DNA of 64,000 nt from Pseudomonas soli (GTDB taxonomy: Bacteria > Pseudomonadota > Gammaproteobacteria > Pseudomonadales > Pseudomonadaceae), in the NCBI RefSeq assembly GCF_900110655.1, contig NZ_FOEQ01000005.1, forward strand, positions 62,001 to 126,000. The letters run 5' to 3'. Of this stretch, positions 1 to 8,139 are shown one piece after another. Under the pieces are notes generated by a model, which made no database searches, was not told the origin of the DNA, and was given only the letters and a program-made list of their open reading frames with translations. Positions within the stretch are counted from its first letter, which is position 1; each line of letters begins with the position of its first letter. Made by a program: the position numbers and the translations under genes.

Positions 1-123
1 GGCACCGCTGAAGGAGATCCACAGCTCGTCGCCGAAGTGTTCGAAGGCGAGCTTGAGGATCTCCTGCGGGGACTTGCTGGCGTAGGTCGCGGCCAGGGCG
101 GCGACGTCGAAGGGTTGGCTCAT
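1..123 (-). CDS. cysH: Phosphoadenosine phosphosulfate reductase, N-terminal part (runs off the window)
   Basis: Only the first 41 codons are present, reading leftward from the ATG at 121-123. The peptide begins [19 protein letters not shown] and reaches WISFSGA, the start of the PP-loop nucleotide-binding motif of the PAPS/APS reductase family. The enzyme reduces activated sulfate to sulfite in the cytoplasm during assimilatory sulfate reduction. The Cys residues that would separate APS from PAPS use lie outside the window. In Pseudomonas this gene commonly sits just downstream of pabB on the same strand, as here. Confidence 0.85.
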   Translation of the reverse strand, partial: MSQPFDVAALAATYASKSPQEILKLAFEHFGDELWISFSGA

Positions 124-205
124 CAGGCGGTTTCCATCGGGTGAGTGGCGCTGTGCGCTCGTAGTGGTCAGATGGTAACAAAAAATGGCGGGGCAGACGC
201 CTGGC

Positions 206-231
206 GATCGCGGGGCAACCCGCTCCCACGG
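206..231. repeat. Single REP-like element
   Basis: The stretch carries the GCGGGGCAACCCGCTCCCAC core shared with the other REP elements of this window. It lies between pabB and cysH, just beyond the pabB stop codon. No inverted partner is nearby. Confidence 0.55.
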
Positions 232-235
232 AGTT

Positions 236-1579
236 CTACAAGGCTTGCAGCGTTTCCATCAGCACGCGCACCTTGGCGATCGACTCTTCGTATTCGGCCT
301 GCCAATCCGAATCAGCCACCACCGCGCCACCGCCCCAGCAACTGACCTGACCGTCCTTGACCAGCAGGCTGCGGATGGCGATCGAACTGTCCATCTCGCC
401 GCGCACGTCGAGGTATAGCAGCGAGCCGCAGTACAGGGTTCTGCGTGTCGGTTCCAGCTCATCGATGATCTGCATGGCGCGGATTTTTGGAGCGCCGGTG
501 ATCGAGCCGCCGGGGAAGCTGCCTGCAATCAGATCCAGGGCATCCTTGTCGGCGGCCAGGTGGCCGACCACGCTGCTGACCAGGTGGTGGACGTTGGGGT
601 AGCTCTCCAGGCTGAACAGCTCCGGCACCTTCACCGAGCCGATCTGGCAGGTGCGGCCGATGTCATTGCGCAGCAGGTCGACGATCATCAGGTTTTCCGA
701 GCGGTCCTTGGGGCTGGCTAGCAACTCGGCAGCGTTGCGGGCGTCCTCGGCGGGGTCGGCAGAGCGCGGGCGGGTACCTTTGATCGGCCGGGTCTCGACC
801 TCGCCTTGGCTGACGTGGATGAAGCGTTCGGGCGAGAAGCTCAGCAGGGCTGTGCCTTCATCCAGCTGCTGGTAGCCGGAAAACGGCGTCGGGCAGGCGG
901 CGCGCAGGGCCTGGTAGGCGCGCCATGGGTCGCCCTGGCAGGGTGCGCGGAAGCGCTGGGTGAGGTTGATCTGGTAGCAGTCGCCGGCCTGGATGTAGCG
1001 CTGCACCTGATCGAACGCCCCCCGGTACTGCTCGGGGCGAAGGTCGCCGGTCATGGGGGTCAGCAGGTGGAAGTCACCGCTATCGCCCGGGGTGCTGGCC
1101 TCGAACAACGCGATGAGCCGTTGCCGTTCGTCCTCGGGCAGGCGCGGGTGGAACACGAGCTGGCTGCTGCACAGCCGATGGTCGGACACCAGTGCCCAGG
1201 CATACAGCCCCAGCCGGGCGTCGGGCAGGCCGAGGTCGTCGACAGCGTGCGTCGGCAATTGCTCCAGGCGCCGGCCAAAGTCGTAGCTCAGGTAGCCGAT
1301 CAGGCCGCCGGCGAAGGGCAGCTCTATGCCCTCGGGCAGTCGGGCTTCCCCAAGGTCCGCCAGTGCCTGGCGCAGGCGCTGCAGGTAAACCTGGCCGTCT
1401 TCATCGCTGTGTGCCTGCAGCTGTTGCAGGGGCCAGGCGCTGAGCAGGTCGTAGCGACCGCGTTCGGCACCCGGACGGGCGCTGTCGAGCAGGATCGCGC
1501 CGGGCGCGCGGCGCAGGCGTTCGAAGTAGAAGGCGGGGTCGGGCTGGTAGGGCAGGGGGTGCAGCGTACAGGTCGGCAT
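236..1579 (-). CDS. pabB: Aminodeoxychorismate synthase component I
   Basis: This 447-residue protein has the chorismate-binding fold of the TrpE/PabB/MenF family. It converts chorismate and ammonia to 4-amino-4-deoxychorismate for folate synthesis in the cytoplasm, working with the glutaminase PabA encoded elsewhere. The C-terminal half shows the family signatures [17 protein letters not shown] and GSITGAPK, the last carrying the Lys typical of PabB. The N-terminal half is the usual beta-sandwich. Length is normal for PabB and shorter than most TrpE proteins, which favours PabB over anthranilate synthase. The gene is followed at close range by cysH on the same strand. Confidence 0.9.
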   Translation of the reverse strand: MPTCTLHPLPYQPDPAFYFERLRRAPGAILLDSARPGAERGRYDLLSAWPLQQLQAHSDEDGQVYLQRLRQALADLGEARLPEGIELPFAGGLIGYLSYDFGRRLEQLPTHAVDDLGLPDARLGLYAWALVSDHRLCSSQLVFHPRLPEDERQRLIALFEASTPGDSGDFHLLTPMTGDLRPEQYRGAFDQVQRYIQAGDCYQINLTQRFRAPCQGDPWRAYQALRAACPTPFSGYQQLDEGTALLSFSPERFIHVSQGEVETRPIKGTRPRSADPAEDARNAAELLASPKDRSENLMIVDLLRNDIGRTCQIGSVKVPELFSLESYPNVHHLVSSVVGHLAADKDALDLIAGSFPGGSITGAPKIRAMQIIDELEPTRRTLYCGSLLYLDVRGEMDSSIAIRSLLVKDGQVSCWGGGAVVADSDWQAEYEESIAKVRVLMETLQAL

Positions 1580-1694
1580 CAGAGTGGACGGCGATGAAAA
1601 AGCGAGGAGGGCGATTGTAGACCTGTGGGGGGGATGCGCCTAGCGTCGGCAGCGACATTCGCATGTTGTGTCTCGCCTCGGGGACGCTATGCGA

Positions 1695-1792
1695 CCCTTT
1701 CGCCGCGGTTCGTCGTCACGACAAGCCGGCTCCCACAGGTGGTGTGTGATCCTTTTGGGAACTGGCTTGTAGTAGCGACGAACCGCAAAGGG
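1695..1792. repeat. Degenerate REP-type inverted pair
   Basis: Outer arms CGGTTCGTCG (1706-1715) and CGACGAACCG (1776-1785) are inverted, flanked by CCCTTT and AAAGGG. Inside is one good REP core, AAGCCGGCTCCCACAGG, and a decayed partner around 1758-1770. It fills the 234-base gap between pabB and the ATP-grasp gene. Nothing else is visible in that gap. Confidence 0.6.
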
Positions 1793-1813
1793 CTGCAGAG
1801 CAGCCCCCGAGCA

Positions 1814-2794
1814 TCACTGCGGATGAACGTGTCCGAACAGGCCTTGCGAAACCTTCACGCGTTGCTCGGCATCCTCGCTGCGACCTTCCTTGGCCAGCAT
1901 CTCCAGGTGCGCCTCGATGGCGTGGGTGCGTTGCGTGAGCCCGCAGTCGTTGGCGATCTGGATGTTCAGGCCGGGGCGGGCGTTGAGCTCGAGGATCAGC
2001 GGGCCCTTGTCCTGGTCCAGCACCATGTCCACACCGATGTAGCCCAGGCCGCACAGCTCGTAGCAGCTGGCGGCAAGCTTCATGAAGCCGTCCCAGTTCG
2101 GCAGCTGCACGCCGTCGACCGCGTTGGTGGTGTCGGGGTGCTTGCTGATGATCTTGTTCAGCCAGGTGCCGCGCAGCGTCAGGCCGGTGGCCAGGTCCAC
2201 GCCGACGCCGATGGCGCCCTGGTGCAGGTTGGCCTTGCCGCCGGACTGGCGGGTCGGCAAGCGCAGCATGGCCATCACCGGGTAGCCCATCAGCACGATG
2301 ATGCGGATGTCGGGCACGCCCTCATAGCTGATGCTCTTGAAGATCTGGTCCGGGGTGACCCGGTACTCGATCAGCGCGCGGTCGCGGTGCCCGCCCAGCG
2401 AATACAGGCCGGTAAGGATGCTGGAGATCTGGTGCTCGATCTCCTCGTGGCTGATGATCTTGCCCGAAACCGTGCGGTAGCGGTCCTCGAAGCGGTCGGC
2501 GATCACCAGGATGCCGTCACCGCCGGCGCCCTGGGCCGGCTTGATGACGAAGTCGCTGCGCCCGCCGATGATCTCGTCGAGCTTCTCGATCTGCTTCTCG
2601 GTCTCGATGATGCCGTACATCTCCGGCACATGGATGCCGGCCGCCAGGGCGCGCTCCTTGGTAATGATCTTGTCGTCGACGATCGGGTACAGGTGGCGCT
2701 TGTTGTACTTCAACACGTAGTCAGCGTTGCGCCGGTTGATGCCCATGATGCCCCGGGCCTCCAGGGCTTTCCACGTCTTGATCAGGCCGAACAT
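1814..2794 (-). CDS. RimK-like ATP-grasp ligase (alpha-L-glutamate ligase-like)
   Basis: The 326-residue protein belongs to the ATP-grasp superfamily, close to the group annotated 'alpha-L-glutamate ligase-like' beside 7TM inactive transglutaminases. Visible motifs are VIKPAQGAGGDGI near residue 95, which forms the nucleotide-binding loop, and LILELNARPGLNIQ near residue 285, which carries the metal-binding Glu/Asn pair. Such enzymes join an amino acid to a carboxylate at the cost of ATP; the substrate cannot be read from sequence. Its start overlaps the stop of the upstream membrane-protein gene, and the RimB-like protease gene precedes both, so the three are probably one operon. Confidence 0.8.
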   Translation of the reverse strand: MFGLIKTWKALEARGIMGINRRNADYVLKYNKRHLYPIVDDKIITKERALAAGIHVPEMYGIIETEKQIEKLDEIIGGRSDFVIKPAQGAGGDGILVIADRFEDRYRTVSGKIISHEEIEHQISSILTGLYSLGGHRDRALIEYRVTPDQIFKSISYEGVPDIRIIVLMGYPVMAMLRLPTRQSGGKANLHQGAIGVGVDLATGLTLRGTWLNKIISKHPDTTNAVDGVQLPNWDGFMKLAASCYELCGLGYIGVDMVLDQDKGPLILELNARPGLNIQIANDCGLTQRTHAIEAHLEMLAKEGRSEDAEQRVKVSQGLFGHVHPQ

Positions 2795-4329
2795 CAGGCG
2801 TCAGCCTTCTTCAGGAATGCCTTGAAGCGCACGAGCTCGGTCAAGCGGTAGCCGCGGTAGCGACCCATCGCCAGCATGAAGCCCACCAGGATCAGCAGCA
2901 CCGCCGGGAAGGTGAAGACGAAGTACACGGCTTCCGGCACGGTCATCAGCAGGTGCGCGATGGAGGCGGCGAACAGGGTGCCGACGGCCACTTTCATGGC
3001 ATGGCCGCCGCCACGTTCTTCCCAGGTGATCGACAGGCGTTCGATGGTCATGGTCAGGATCACCATCGGGAACAGCGCCACCGACAAGCCGCGTTCCAGG
3101 CCCAGCTTGTGGCTGAACAGGCTGATGGCGGCGATCAGCACCACGACGAAGGTCAACACCACCGACAGGCGGGGCAGCATCTGCAGCTTGAGGTGTTCCA
3201 GGTAAGAGCGCAGCGACAGGCCCAGGGCGGTGATCACCGTGAACAGAATGATGCCGAAGCCCAGTTGCGTCTCGCGGAAGGCCAGGGCGATCAACACCGG
3301 GGTGAAGGTGCCCAGGGTCTGGATGCCGATCAGGTTGCGCAGCACCAGGATCACCAGCACGCCGATCGGGATCATCACCATGATCATGAAGGTCTGCTGG
3401 GTCTGCAGCGGCAGGCCGTACAGCGAGTATTCGAGGAAGTCGGCGTCGGTGTTCTCGTCGGTCAGCTTGGCCAGGCGGATGGCGTTCATCTCGCTGTTGT
3501 TCATGCTGAAGGTGACGGTGGCCTTCTTGCCTCCATCGACGGTGATCAGGTTGTCGTCGCCGGTCCACCACAGCAGGCGGTCGCTGGGCAGGCCTTGCTC
3601 ACCGGTCTCCGGGTTGAAGTACAGCCAGTCGTTGCCGTTGAAACTGCGCAGCCACAGTTCAGGGCTCTGCGGGGTGTCGGCCACCAGGCGGATGGTGTGG
3701 ACCTTCTCCAGCGGGACGTGGGCGATGGACAGCAGCAAGTCGATGACCTGGGCTTTCTTCAGCGGTGAGTTGTCGCCGGCCAGCAGCAGCTTGGCGTTGT
3801 CGTCGTTGGCGTTGTTGACGCGCTTGATGGTCTCGCTGACGAAGGTCTCGACGTCGGCCGAGTGCTGGCGGATCGGTGCCATCAGTGCTTCGGCGGCGAT
3901 CTTCTCCGGGCCTTCGACCGCCAGGCTGTCGCGGAAGGTCGGGCCCTTGATCTTGGCCTTCTCGGTGCTGTAGCGCTTGGTCAGCACCAGGCGGTAGTAA
4001 AGAGTCTGGTTGCCGCTGGCGCGACGGGCCGACCAGGTCACCTTGCGGTTTCCGTCGGCGCGGTTGACGCTGACGCCATAGTTGTTGGAGATGAAGCTCT
4101 CGTTGAGGCTCACGTAGTCACGGTTCAGCGGGGGCACGAACATCTGCACCTTGACCGGGTCCTTGGCGCTGGCAACGAACTCGACCTTGGCGTCGATGTT
4201 CCACAGGTCATCGGTCTCGTCCTCGGTCACCGGGATGCCGAGGGCGAAGATCTGGTAGGCCGTGATCGCGATGCCCAGCACCACCAGGACGGTGATCAGG
4301 ACTTTCAAGTGGAGGGTAAGAGAGCGCAT
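2794..4329 (-). CDS. Inactive transglutaminase fused to seven transmembrane helices (UUP1 family)
   Basis: The 511-residue protein starts with an N-terminal membrane anchor (about residues 8-30). A periplasmic domain of roughly 280 residues resembles transglutaminase but lacks a recognisable Cys-His-Asp triad. The C-terminal third is a run of hydrophobic helices with short loops. It matches the family described as 7TM fused to inactive transglutaminase. It overlaps the ATP-grasp ligase gene by one base and follows the RimB-like protease by 5 bases. A membrane sensor or scaffold for the ligase/protease pair is an inference from this constant neighbourhood. Confidence 0.8.
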   Translation of the reverse strand: MRSLTLHLKVLITVLVVLGIAITAYQIFALGIPVTEDETDDLWNIDAKVEFVASAKDPVKVQMFVPPLNRDYVSLNESFISNNYGVSVNRADGNRKVTWSARRASGNQTLYYRLVLTKRYSTEKAKIKGPTFRDSLAVEGPEKIAAEALMAPIRQHSADVETFVSETIKRVNNANDDNAKLLLAGDNSPLKKAQVIDLLLSIAHVPLEKVHTIRLVADTPQSPELWLRSFNGNDWLYFNPETGEQGLPSDRLLWWTGDDNLITVDGGKKATVTFSMNNSEMNAIRLAKLTDENTDADFLEYSLYGLPLQTQQTFMIMVMIPIGVLVILVLRNLIGIQTLGTFTPVLIALAFRETQLGFGIILFTVITALGLSLRSYLEHLKLQMLPRLSVVLTFVVVLIAAISLFSHKLGLERGLSVALFPMVILTMTIERLSITWEERGGGHAMKVAVGTLFAASIAHLLMTVPEAVYFVFTFPAVLLILVGFMLAMGRYRGYRLTELVRFKAFLKKADA

Positions 4330-4334
4330 CGGAA

Positions 4335-4871
4335 TTACTCTGCTTTGGGAGCTTCGGTGGCACAGGCAGGTTTGCCGGCCGCGTATTTAAGGCTTGGGTC
4401 GACCAGCGCACCGAAGTGCTTGAGGGCCTCGGAGCCGATCAGCAGCGGGAACTGGAAGGCGCTGCGGTCGGTGAGGTTGACCTCGATGGTGCGTCGCGTC
4501 TGGCCCATGCAGATGTCGAGTTCGATGACTGGACGCGCAGTGTAGGCCTTGCCCGAGTCGGCGTCATAGTCCCCGGCGCGGCGCTTGATCTTGCTGACGC
4601 GGGCCAGGGGGCGTTCGATGGGGTGCTTGTGCGCGGCGTCGATGGCCAGGTAGAAGCGCACCCAGCTCTCGCCGTTGCGCTTGAAGCGCTTGATGTCGCG
4701 GGCACTGAGCGAGGCGGTCTTGGCGCCGGTATCGAGCTTGGCTGCCACTTCCAGGTCAAGGTCGCCCAGGCGGGCGTACTCGTTGAGACCGTACACGGTC
4801 TTTTCGGCCGCGGGCGCGAGTGCCGGCAGCAGGGTCAGGCAGAGCAGCAATGAAGCGGGTTTGAGTCTCAT
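4335..4871 (-). CDS. RimB-like retropepsin-type protease (putative ATP-dependent zinc protease family)
   Basis: From the ATG at 4869-4871 the product is 178 residues with a signal peptide (MRLKPASLLLCLTLLPALAPA) cut before AEKTVYG. Inside is a retropepsin-like core: AAKLDTGAKTASLSA carries the D-T-G catalytic motif, and RPVIELDICMG and LLIGSEAL follow as expected. A start 16 codons earlier would spoil the signal peptide, so the later ATG is preferred. The family is named zinc protease in databases, but its fold is that of aspartic RimB proteases. A periplasmic role beside the transglutaminase-like membrane protein is likely. Confidence 0.75.
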   Translation of the reverse strand: MRLKPASLLLCLTLLPALAPAAEKTVYGLNEYARLGDLDLEVAAKLDTGAKTASLSARDIKRFKRNGESWVRFYLAIDAAHKHPIERPLARVSKIKRRAGDYDADSGKAYTARPVIELDICMGQTRRTIEVNLTDRSAFQFPLLIGSEALKHFGALVDPSLKYAAGKPACATEAPKAE

Positions 4872-5070
4872 AATCCTGGCGCGGTGCTGTGCAAAGTTCA
4901 GGGCAAGGCGACTGGCCAAGCGTCCTCATTGATCTGTCATGGGCATGAAATGATGACAGACACACTATCCATGCTCCCGAAGGAGCGCGGCATTCTATCA
5001 CGCCGGTGCCTTGACGCCAGCGCGCCCGCGATCTGACCGCGGCTAGGCTTGGTTAGTTCGTTATTAGACG

Positions 5071-5082
5071 ATTGTCGACAAT
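5071..5082. promoter_or_regulatory. Palindromic operator candidate for the GntR regulator
   Basis: ATTGTCGACAAT is a perfect 12-base palindrome. A second copy of its core, TGTCGACAAT, lies at 5146-5155, directly before the start codon at 5157. Two such sites flanking the likely promoter suggest autoregulation by the GntR/FCD protein. They occur in a 285-base gap that otherwise shows nothing. Confidence 0.5.
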
Positions 5083-5156
5083 GTTCTTTTTGTCTTTGAC
5101 TGTGGCTGTCTATTTAGCTAGTTTTGCCGTCATCGATTTGCAAGGTGTCGACAATC

Positions 5157-5873
5157 ATGCTGGATGTATCCCAGGCCGTGGCAGTGCCGCAGGACGAGAC
5201 CGAGACCCTCTCTGAGCATGTCTTTCGGCGTATCCAGGCCGCCATCGTCAAGGGCGAGATCGCCCCTGGCAGCAAGATTTCAGAGCCTGAACTTGCGCGC
5301 ACCTACGGCATCAGCCGCGGCCCGCTGCGCGAGGCCATCCACCGTCTCGAAGGCCAGCGCCTGCTGGTGCGCGTGCCGCATGTCGGCGCCCGGGTGGTAT
5401 CGCTGAGCCACGCCGAGCTGATCGAACTGTACGAAATCCGTGAGTCGCTCGAAGGCATGGCCTGCCGCCTGGCCGCCGAGCGCATGAGCCAGGCCGCCAT
5501 CGACGAACTGCGCCATGTGCTCGATACCCATGAGCGCGATGCAGCGTTCCAGGCCGGGCAGGGCTACTACCAACAGGAAGGCGATTACGACTTCCACTAC
5601 CGGATCATCCAGGGCAGCGGCAACCAGACCTTGTACAAGATGCTCTGCGGCGAGCTGTACCAACTGGTGCGGATGTACCGCATCCAGTTCTCCTCCACGC
5701 CCAACCGCCCGCGCCAGGCCTTCGCCGAGCACCACCGTATCCTCGATGCCATCGAAGCCCACGACGGTGAGCTAGCAGAACTCCTGATGCGCCGCCACAT
5801 CGGCGCGTCCAAACGCAATATCGAGCGCCACTACCAGGGTGCCGACAACAATAGCCCACGAGGTGAGTCATGA
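5157..5873 (+). CDS. GntR-family regulator with FCD domain, probable prp operon regulator
   Basis: The 238-residue protein has an N-terminal winged helix (residues about 15-80, with the GntR signature [20 protein letters not shown]) and a C-terminal FCD ligand domain holding metal-binding His residues such as FHYRII and AEHHRIL. In Pseudomonas a GntR regulator regularly replaces the sigma-54 activator PrpR at this position. Its stop codon overlaps the prpB start by 4 bases, so regulator and pathway are co-transcribed. 2-Methylcitrate or a related acid is the plausible ligand by inference. The start at 5157 was chosen because it directly follows the GTCGACAAT site and opens a typical N-terminus. 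Confidence 0.85.
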   Translation: MLDVSQAVAVPQDETETLSEHVFRRIQAAIVKGEIAPGSKISEPELARTYGISRGPLREAIHRLEGQRLLVRVPHVGARVVSLSHAELIELYEIRESLEGMACRLAAERMSQAAIDELRHVLDTHERDAAFQAGQGYYQQEGDYDFHYRIIQGSGNQTLYKMLCGELYQLVRMYRIQFSSTPNRPRQAFAEHHRILDAIEAHDGELAELLMRRHIGASKRNIERHYQGADNNSPRGES

Positions 5874-6760
5874 CAGTGAAGAGCACGCCCGGCCAGCGTT
5901 TCCGCGACGCGGTCGCCGCCGAACATCCGCTGCAGGTGGTCGGGACCATCAACGCCAATCACGCCCTGCTGGCCAAGCGCGCCGGTTTCAAGGCCATCTA
6001 CCTCTCCGGCGGCGGTGTCGCCGCCGGCTCCCTGGGCTTGCCGGACCTGGGCATCAGCGGCCTGGACGACGTGCTCACCGATGTGCGGCGCATCACCGAC
6101 GTGTGCGACCTGCCGCTGCTGGTGGATGTCGACACCGGCTTCGGCGCCTCGGCCTTCAACGTCGCCCGCACCGTCAAGTCGATGAGCAAGTTCGGCGCCG
6201 CCGCCATCCATATCGAGGACCAGGTCGGCGCCAAGCGCTGCGGTCACCGCCCGAACAAGGAGATCGTCTCGCAGCAGGAGATGGTCGACCGCATCAAGGC
6301 GGCCGTGGATGCTCGCAGCGATGACAGCTTCGTGATCATGGCGCGCACTGATGCCCTGGCGGTGGAAGGTCTCAATGCCGCGCTGGATCGTGCCGCCGCC
6401 TGCGTCGAGGCTGGCGCCGACATGATTTTCCCCGAGGCGATCACCGAATTGCACATGTACAAGACCTTCGCCGAACGGGTGAAGGCGCCGATCCTGGCCA
6501 ATATCACCGAGTTCGGCGCCACGCCGCTGTACACCACCGAGGAACTGGCTTCGGTCGACGTGTCACTGGTGCTCTATCCGCTGTCGGCCTTCCGCGCCAT
6601 GAACAAGGCGGCCGAGAACGTCTACACCGCGCTGCGCCGCGACGGCACCCAGAAGAACGTGATCGACACCATGCAGACCCGCATGGAGCTCTACGATGCC
6701 ATCGGCTACCACGCCTTCGAGCAGAGCCTCGATGCATTGTTCGCGCAGAAGAAAGGGTAA
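5870..6760 (+). CDS. prpB: 2-Methylisocitrate lyase
   Basis: PrpB splits 2-methylisocitrate into pyruvate and succinate, the last step of the methylcitrate cycle for propionyl-CoA. The 296-residue protein has the isocitrate lyase/PEP mutase barrel and the catalytic loop KRCGH at residues 122-126, with Cys124 as the active-site base. Metal and substrate residues are seen in [10 protein letters not shown] and [12 protein letters not shown]. Length matches methylisocitrate lyases rather than the longer isocitrate lyases. It is the first enzyme gene after the GntR gene and overlaps it by ATGA. Confidence 0.95.
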   Translation: MTVKSTPGQRFRDAVAAEHPLQVVGTINANHALLAKRAGFKAIYLSGGGVAAGSLGLPDLGISGLDDVLTDVRRITDVCDLPLLVDVDTGFGASAFNVARTVKSMSKFGAAAIHIEDQVGAKRCGHRPNKEIVSQQEMVDRIKAAVDARSDDSFVIMARTDALAVEGLNAALDRAAACVEAGADMIFPEAITELHMYKTFAERVKAPILANITEFGATPLYTTEELASVDVSLVLYPLSAFRAMNKAAENVYTALRRDGTQKNVIDTMQTRMELYDAIGYHAFEQSLDALFAQKKG

Positions 6761-6770
6761 GCGAATGCCT

Positions 6771-6797
6771 GTACCGGCCCTGCGACAGGGCCGGTAC
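6771..6797. repeat. Perfect 12-bp hairpin between prpB and prpC
   Basis: GTACCGGCCCTG, loop CGA, CAGGGCCGGTAC. It begins 10 bases after the prpB stop and has no T-run behind it, so it looks more like an RNA-stability or processing hairpin than a terminator. Confidence 0.6.
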
Positions 6798-6855
6798 GAA
6801 TCACCAGGATTAGCCAGCAAGACTTCGATAACAAATTCAAGAAAGGAGAAACACC

Positions 6856-7983
6856 ATGGCCGAAGCAAAAGTACTCAGTGGGGCGGGCCTGCGTGGCCAG
6901 GTGGCCGGCCAGACCGCGCTGTCGACCGTCGGCCAGGCCGGCGCCGGCCTGACCTACCGCGGCTATGACGTGCGCGACCTGGCCGCAGGCGCCGAGTTCG
7001 AGGAAGTGGCCTACCTGCTGCTCTACGGCGAGCTGCCGAGCAAGGCCGAGCTTGTCGACTACAAGCGCAAGCTCAAGGGGCTGCGCGACCTGCCGCAAGC
7101 GCTGAAGGAAGTGCTCGAGCGCATCCCGCGCGATGCACACCCGATGGACGTGATGCGTACCGGGTGCTCGGTGCTCGGTACCCTGGAGCCCGAGCTGACC
7201 TTCGACACCCAGCGCGACAAGACCGACCGCCTGCTGGCGCTGTTCCCGGCGGTGATGTGCTACTGGTACCGCTACACCCACCACGGCGTGCGTATCGACT
7301 GCAGCAGCGACGAAGACACCCTGGGCGGCCACTTCCTGCACCTGCTGCACGGCAAGAAGCCCAGCGAGCTGCACGTCAAGGTGATGAACGTCTCGCTGAT
7401 CCTTTACGCCGAGCACGAATTCAACGCCTCGACCTTCACTGCCCGGGTCTGCGCCTCGACCCTGTCCGATTTGTACTCCTGCGTGACCGCCGCCATCGGC
7501 TCGCTGCGCGGTCCGCTGCACGGTGGTGCCAACGAGGCGGCCATGGAGCTGATCGAGCGCTTCCAGAGCCCGCAGGAAGCCACTGCCGAGCTGCTGCGCA
7601 TGCTCGAGCGCAAGGACAAGATCATGGGCTTCGGTCATGCCATCTACAAAGAGTCCGACCCGCGCAACGAGGTGATCAAGGGCTGGGCCAAGCAGTTGGC
7701 CGACGAAGTGGGCGACAAGGTCCTGTACGCGGTCTCCGAAGCCATCGACAAGACCATGTGGGAGCAGAAGCGCCTGTTCCCCAACGCCGACTTCTACCAC
7801 GCCTCGGCGTACCACTTCATGGGCATCCCGACCAAGCTGTTCACCCCGATCTTCGTCTGCTCGCGCCTGACCGGCTGGGCCGCGCACGTGTTCGAGCAGC
7901 GCGCCAACAACCGCATCATCCGCCCGAGCGCCGAGTACGTCGGCGTCGAGCAGCGCCAGTTCGTGCCGATCGAGCAGCGCTGA
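6856..7983 (+). CDS. prpC: 2-Methylcitrate synthase
   Basis: The enzyme condenses propionyl-CoA with oxaloacetate to 2-methylcitrate. The 375-residue protein is a short citrate synthase of the PrpC type. It shows LRGPLHGGANEAAME, with the His and Gly of the active site, and GFGHAIYKESDPR, the citrate synthase signature. The length and the place between prpB and acnD separate it from the longer TCA enzyme GltA. A good ribosome site (AAGGAG) lies 8 bases ahead of the ATG. Confidence 0.95.
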   Translation: MAEAKVLSGAGLRGQVAGQTALSTVGQAGAGLTYRGYDVRDLAAGAEFEEVAYLLLYGELPSKAELVDYKRKLKGLRDLPQALKEVLERIPRDAHPMDVMRTGCSVLGTLEPELTFDTQRDKTDRLLALFPAVMCYWYRYTHHGVRIDCSSDEDTLGGHFLHLLHGKKPSELHVKVMNVSLILYAEHEFNASTFTARVCASTLSDLYSCVTAAIGSLRGPLHGGANEAAMELIERFQSPQEATAELLRMLERKDKIMGFGHAIYKESDPRNEVIKGWAKQLADEVGDKVLYAVSEAIDKTMWEQKRLFPNADFYHASAYHFMGIPTKLFTPIFVCSRLTGWAAHVFEQRANNRIIRPSAEYVGVEQRQFVPIEQR

Positions 7984-8016
7984 GGCAACGACCGCTAGGG
8001 CTGCCATGCAGCCCTT

Positions 8017-8077
8017 TCGCCGGCAAGCCGGCTCCCACAATGTCCATGCGTTGCTGTGGGAGCCGGCTTGCCGGCGA
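8017..8077. repeat. REP inverted pair between prpC and acnD
   Basis: Arms TCGCCGGCAAGCCGGCTCCC (continuing to 8039) and its exact complement (8055-8077) give a 23-bp perfect stem with a 15-base loop. A further GGGGGCG / CGCCCCC hairpin follows at 8079-8095. The pair has the P. putida-type REP core and could trim or stabilise the prp transcript. Confidence 0.8.
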
Positions 8078-8139
8078 TGGGGGCGCAGCGCCCCCAAAGG
8101 CCTGACCTGCAAACCGAATACCGTGAGCCCGATAACGAT

